Below the pieces are notes generated by a model. That model searched no databases. It was not told where the DNA came from and saw only the letters and a program-made list of their open reading frames with translations. The position numbers were made by a program, and so were the translations under genes. A stretch of DNA of 64,000 nt from CAYGAG01 sp964347765. GTDB taxonomy: Archaea > Thermoproteota > Bathyarchaeia > Bathyarchaeales > Bathycorpusculaceae. The stretch spans positions 1-64,000 of the forward strand of contig CAYGAG010000003.1 of the NCBI GenBank assembly GCA_964347765.1, written 5' to 3'. Of this stretch, positions 62,499-64,000 are shown piece by piece; within the stretch, counting starts at the first letter, position 1, and every line of letters begins with the position of its first letter.

Positions 62499-62516
62499 AC
62501 ACAGAATTGATCCAGA

Positions 62517-62735
62517 ATGCCAGAAGTAGAAGACAACAAGAAGAATGTCGAGATTTGCAGAGATTTCTGTGGCAGCTGTCCTAGTTATCCGGGAACAAAA
62601 GAGTGGCTTTTCTGTTCTAGAGGCAGAAGCCGAAGGAAGATTGAAAAAGGGGGGTGTTTGTGCCCTTCTTGTCAGGTTTACATGGACTGTGACCTTTCAA
62701 GTCAATATTTCTGTACAGAGGGAATCCCAAAGTAG
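62517..62735 (+). CDS. Cys-rich small protein, DUF2769-like
   Basis: A 72-residue protein with ten cysteines in a DUF2769-like pattern: CRDFCGSCPSYPGT, LFCSRGRS, GGCLCPSCQVYMDCDL, YFCTEGIP. Probably binds metal or Fe-S. The leaderless promoter 25 bp before the ATG supports this frame over a longer one in another frame of the same stretch (62545-62949). Family identity is from memory. Confidence 0.7.
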   Translation: MPEVEDNKKNVEICRDFCGSCPSYPGTKEWLFCSRGRSRRKIEKGGCLCPSCQVYMDCDLSSQYFCTEGIPK

Positions 62736-62753
62736 CTTGATACATGGACACTG

Positions 62754-63149
62754 TTACTCGACTATTACTTTCGTTTCTTTTCCTTCCCATATCCCGTGCA
62801 GGTTGCAGAACCCTATAGCTCTTAAGTTTGTGGTCTCATCTAACGCCATGTTTATGGTTACGGCATATCCATCGCTTACTACAGGAGCGAAATCGATTCG
62901 TGATATCAGGCGGTCTCCAGCGTATAGTGTAATCCAGTTTATCCAGTGACCCAGAGTGTTGGGATGTTCTAAGCCGTCAATGCCGCCAACTCTAATCTTG
63001 ACTTTGAAAGGCTCTTTGCCCTTCGCTCTTTCTGGTGCTTCTATGATTGGAACATGCTTCTTGGCCATATCAGTCAAGTTCGACCAGTCTTTAGGCTTGT
63101 TCAGTCTAGTTAATGAAAATTCTTTCTCATAGCTCAAGGCTTTTTCCAC
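62754..63149 (-). CDS. Superoxide reductase (neelaredoxin type)
   Basis: A 131-residue class II superoxide reductase. The iron site ligands are seen: KKHVPIIEAPE (Glu and His), LEHPNTLGHWINWITLY (two His), and CNLHGIWEG near the C terminus (Cys and His). No N-terminal desulforedoxin domain. Reduces superoxide to peroxide with electrons from rubredoxin or another carrier, in an anaerobe. GTG start within AAGGTGG. Confidence 0.94.
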   Translation of the reverse strand: MEKALSYEKEFSLTRLNKPKDWSNLTDMAKKHVPIIEAPERAKGKEPFKVKIRVGGIDGLEHPNTLGHWINWITLYAGDRLISRIDFAPVVSDGYAVTINMALDETTNLRAIGFCNLHGIWEGKETKVIVE

Positions 63150-63531
63150 CTTAATGATTTCGGCTAGGCGCTAATTGAGTGTGGCTGAGACCATATAAGT
63201 CTTTTTCGCACTCGATAGTCATCAAAGGTTTACCGACTTTGGTCGACATACTTCGATATTTTTGTGACACCTACCATCTTGCTTTCCTGGAATCGAATGA
63301 TTAGACAGTATGGGAAATAGGTCTAGAAGACTAGGCGCAGAACATGTTCTCTATGTTCAGAATACGTTACGGCGTAAGAGTCATCAGAAATACTTATCAA
63401 AGAGTAACTAAGAAAGCTTGCGATGAGAATTAGCCTTTTAGCATTGTATTCCTCTGACATTGATTGCCGCACCAGTAGGAGAGCCGTGGTTCGCTATGTC
63501 AATGTCGCTATGTCAATGTCGCTTTGTTGAG
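63150..63531. other. Intergenic stretch with a short tandem repeat
   Basis: No gene seen. Between 63491 and 63518 a 14-bp unit TCGCTATGTCAATG is present twice in tandem, with a further partial copy. A TATA-like element near 63195-63203 (complement CTTATATGG) serves the superoxide reductase. Confidence 0.4.
63491..63523 (+). repeat. 14-bp tandem repeat, about 2.4 copies
   Basis: TCGCTATGTCAATG at 63491-63504 and again at 63505-63518, then TCGCT. It lies 10-40 bp after the stop of the nicotinamidase gene. Short enough to be replication slippage. Confidence 0.5.
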
Positions 63532-63999
63532 TTACTGTAGGGAGGCTAAAGTGGTCGTTTTTGCTCCTTTGTCAAGCATCTCTTGAATAGCTCTTTCACT
63601 ATCACCAGGTTCCATGTCTATTCCACGTATTGCATCCTTTAGCAATACTGTTTGGAACCCTAGATCCAAGGCGTCCAGCACTGTATTCTTCACACAGTAA
63701 TCTGTCGCAAGCCCGCCAACGAAGACCCTTTTTATCCCATTCCTCTTCAGCTCACACTTAAGATCGGTCTCGCCGAATCCGGAGTAGCTTTCCTGCTGGG
63801 GAGCGGTGGCCTTAGATATTATCTTCACATTCTCTGGGAGTTCAAGATCGAGATGGAATTTTGCTCCTTCGCTCTCTTGTACGCAGTGGGGAGGCCACTT
63901 CCCACCCTGACGTTGAAAGGACAGGTGATCGGAAGGGTGCCAGTCTCTAGTAGCATAAATCTGCGCCCCTGCTCTTCTAAATGCCTTGATATACTTGTT
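63532..63999 (-). CDS. pncA: Nicotinamidase/isochorismatase-family protein (N terminus outside window)
   Basis: The frame is open from the window edge, giving about 155 C-terminal residues of a nicotinamidase-like hydrolase. RDWHPSDHLSF is the metal-binding DWHP segment; GLATDYCVKNTVLDALD holds the catalytic Cys; PPHCVQESEGAKFHLDL and SGFGETDL (S-x-F...T-x-L) are family marks. It should turn nicotinamide to nicotinate in NAD salvage. The first about 40 residues, including the first Asp, are beyond the window. Confidence 0.93.
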   Translation of the reverse strand, partial: NKYIKAFRRAGAQIYATRDWHPSDHLSFQRQGGKWPPHCVQESEGAKFHLDLELPENVKIISKATAPQQESYSGFGETDLKCELKRNGIKRVFVGGLATDYCVKNTVLDALDLGFQTVLLKDAIRGIDMEPGDSERAIQEMLDKGAKTTTLASLQ

Positions 64000-64000
64000 C

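Noticed and set aside
62545..62949. 134-codon plus-strand frame overlapping the DUF2769-like and superoxide reductase genes
   Set aside because: The Cys-rich frame at 62517 has the leaderless promoter and a family-like cysteine pattern, and the remainder is antisense to superoxide reductase.
1..64000. CRISPR arrays, insertion sequences, integrases, tRNA or rRNA genes
   Set aside because: None seen by eye: no regularly spaced repeats, no transposase-like proteins, no T-arm consensus with a cloverleaf in the intergenic regions I read. A tRNAscan or IS search could still find something.

Overview
The window looks like a piece of a mesophilic or moderately thermophilic TACK-group archaeon, most like Bathyarchaeia. 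The archaeal signature comes from sn-glycerol-1-phosphate dehydrogenase, a proteasome beta subunit, a KH/beta-CASP RNase (aCPSF1), archaeal SepF, Lsm, eL37, uS10, Mre11-Rad50, an AN1 zinc-finger protease, and promoters of BRE/TATA type, several placed for leaderless or short-leader mRNAs. The Bathyarchaeia placement is an inference from the surface-protein and dockerin style and gene mix; no rRNA gene is present to settle it. No tRNA, rRNA, CRISPR array, insertion sequence or phage gene was found.

Region 1 (1-23.7 kb) is a cell-surface and peptide-uptake island. Two large secreted proteins are built of cohesin-like beta-sandwich repeats. Next to them is a family-5 (oligopeptide type) solute-binding protein that ends in a dockerin pair and whose two halves appear circularly permuted. 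Then come two Opp/Dpp ATPases, a separate OppC/OppB permease pair (OppC carrying a ~280-residue extracytoplasmic insert), and a second permease in which OppB and OppC are naturally fused. Two overlapping NosD-type parallel beta-helix surface proteins and several small membrane proteins follow. The island closes with a membrane-spanning regulator that has a winged helix in the cytoplasm and a cohesin-like domain outside. Read together, this suggests an exported cohesin-dockerin attachment system coupled to peptide import, with its own transmembrane sensor. It is the best candidate here for an undescribed system.

Region 2 (23.7-44.4 kb) is mostly informational and housekeeping: ATP-dependent DNA ligase, nitroreductase, a probable eL22 ribosomal protein (rare outside eukaryotes), DMT transporter, NIF3-like metal protein, FAH-family hydrolase, Rad50 and Mre11, an AN1-M50 membrane protease, uS10, eL37-Lsm, a PUA protein, SepF, aCPSF1 and PsmB, G1P dehydrogenase, adenylate kinase and an FKBP.

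Region 3 (45.6-64 kb) is redox, metal and stress biology: TldD/TldE, flavodoxin, ferritin-like proteins, an ArsC-type phosphatase, a two-subunit 2-oxoacid:ferredoxin oxidoreductase (beta subunit frameshifted) with ferredoxin, a TraB-family protein with a four-cysteine cluster, an ArsR-type regulator plus Hsp20 under three palindromic operators, thioredoxin and thioredoxin reductase, a DJ-1/PfpI protein, a stand-alone LigD phosphoesterase, divergent ZIP and CDF metal transporters around a 21-bp palindrome, a NifU-like scaffold, a molybdopterin oxidoreductase, a Cys-rich DUF2769-like protein, superoxide reductase and a truncated nicotinamidase. Peptide uptake plus ferredoxin-linked 2-oxoacid oxidation fits an anaerobic, amino-acid-fermenting life style (inference). 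Three gene-poor stretches of about 1 kb (26.2-27.2, 35.6-36.7 and 44.4-45.7 kb) separate the blocks.
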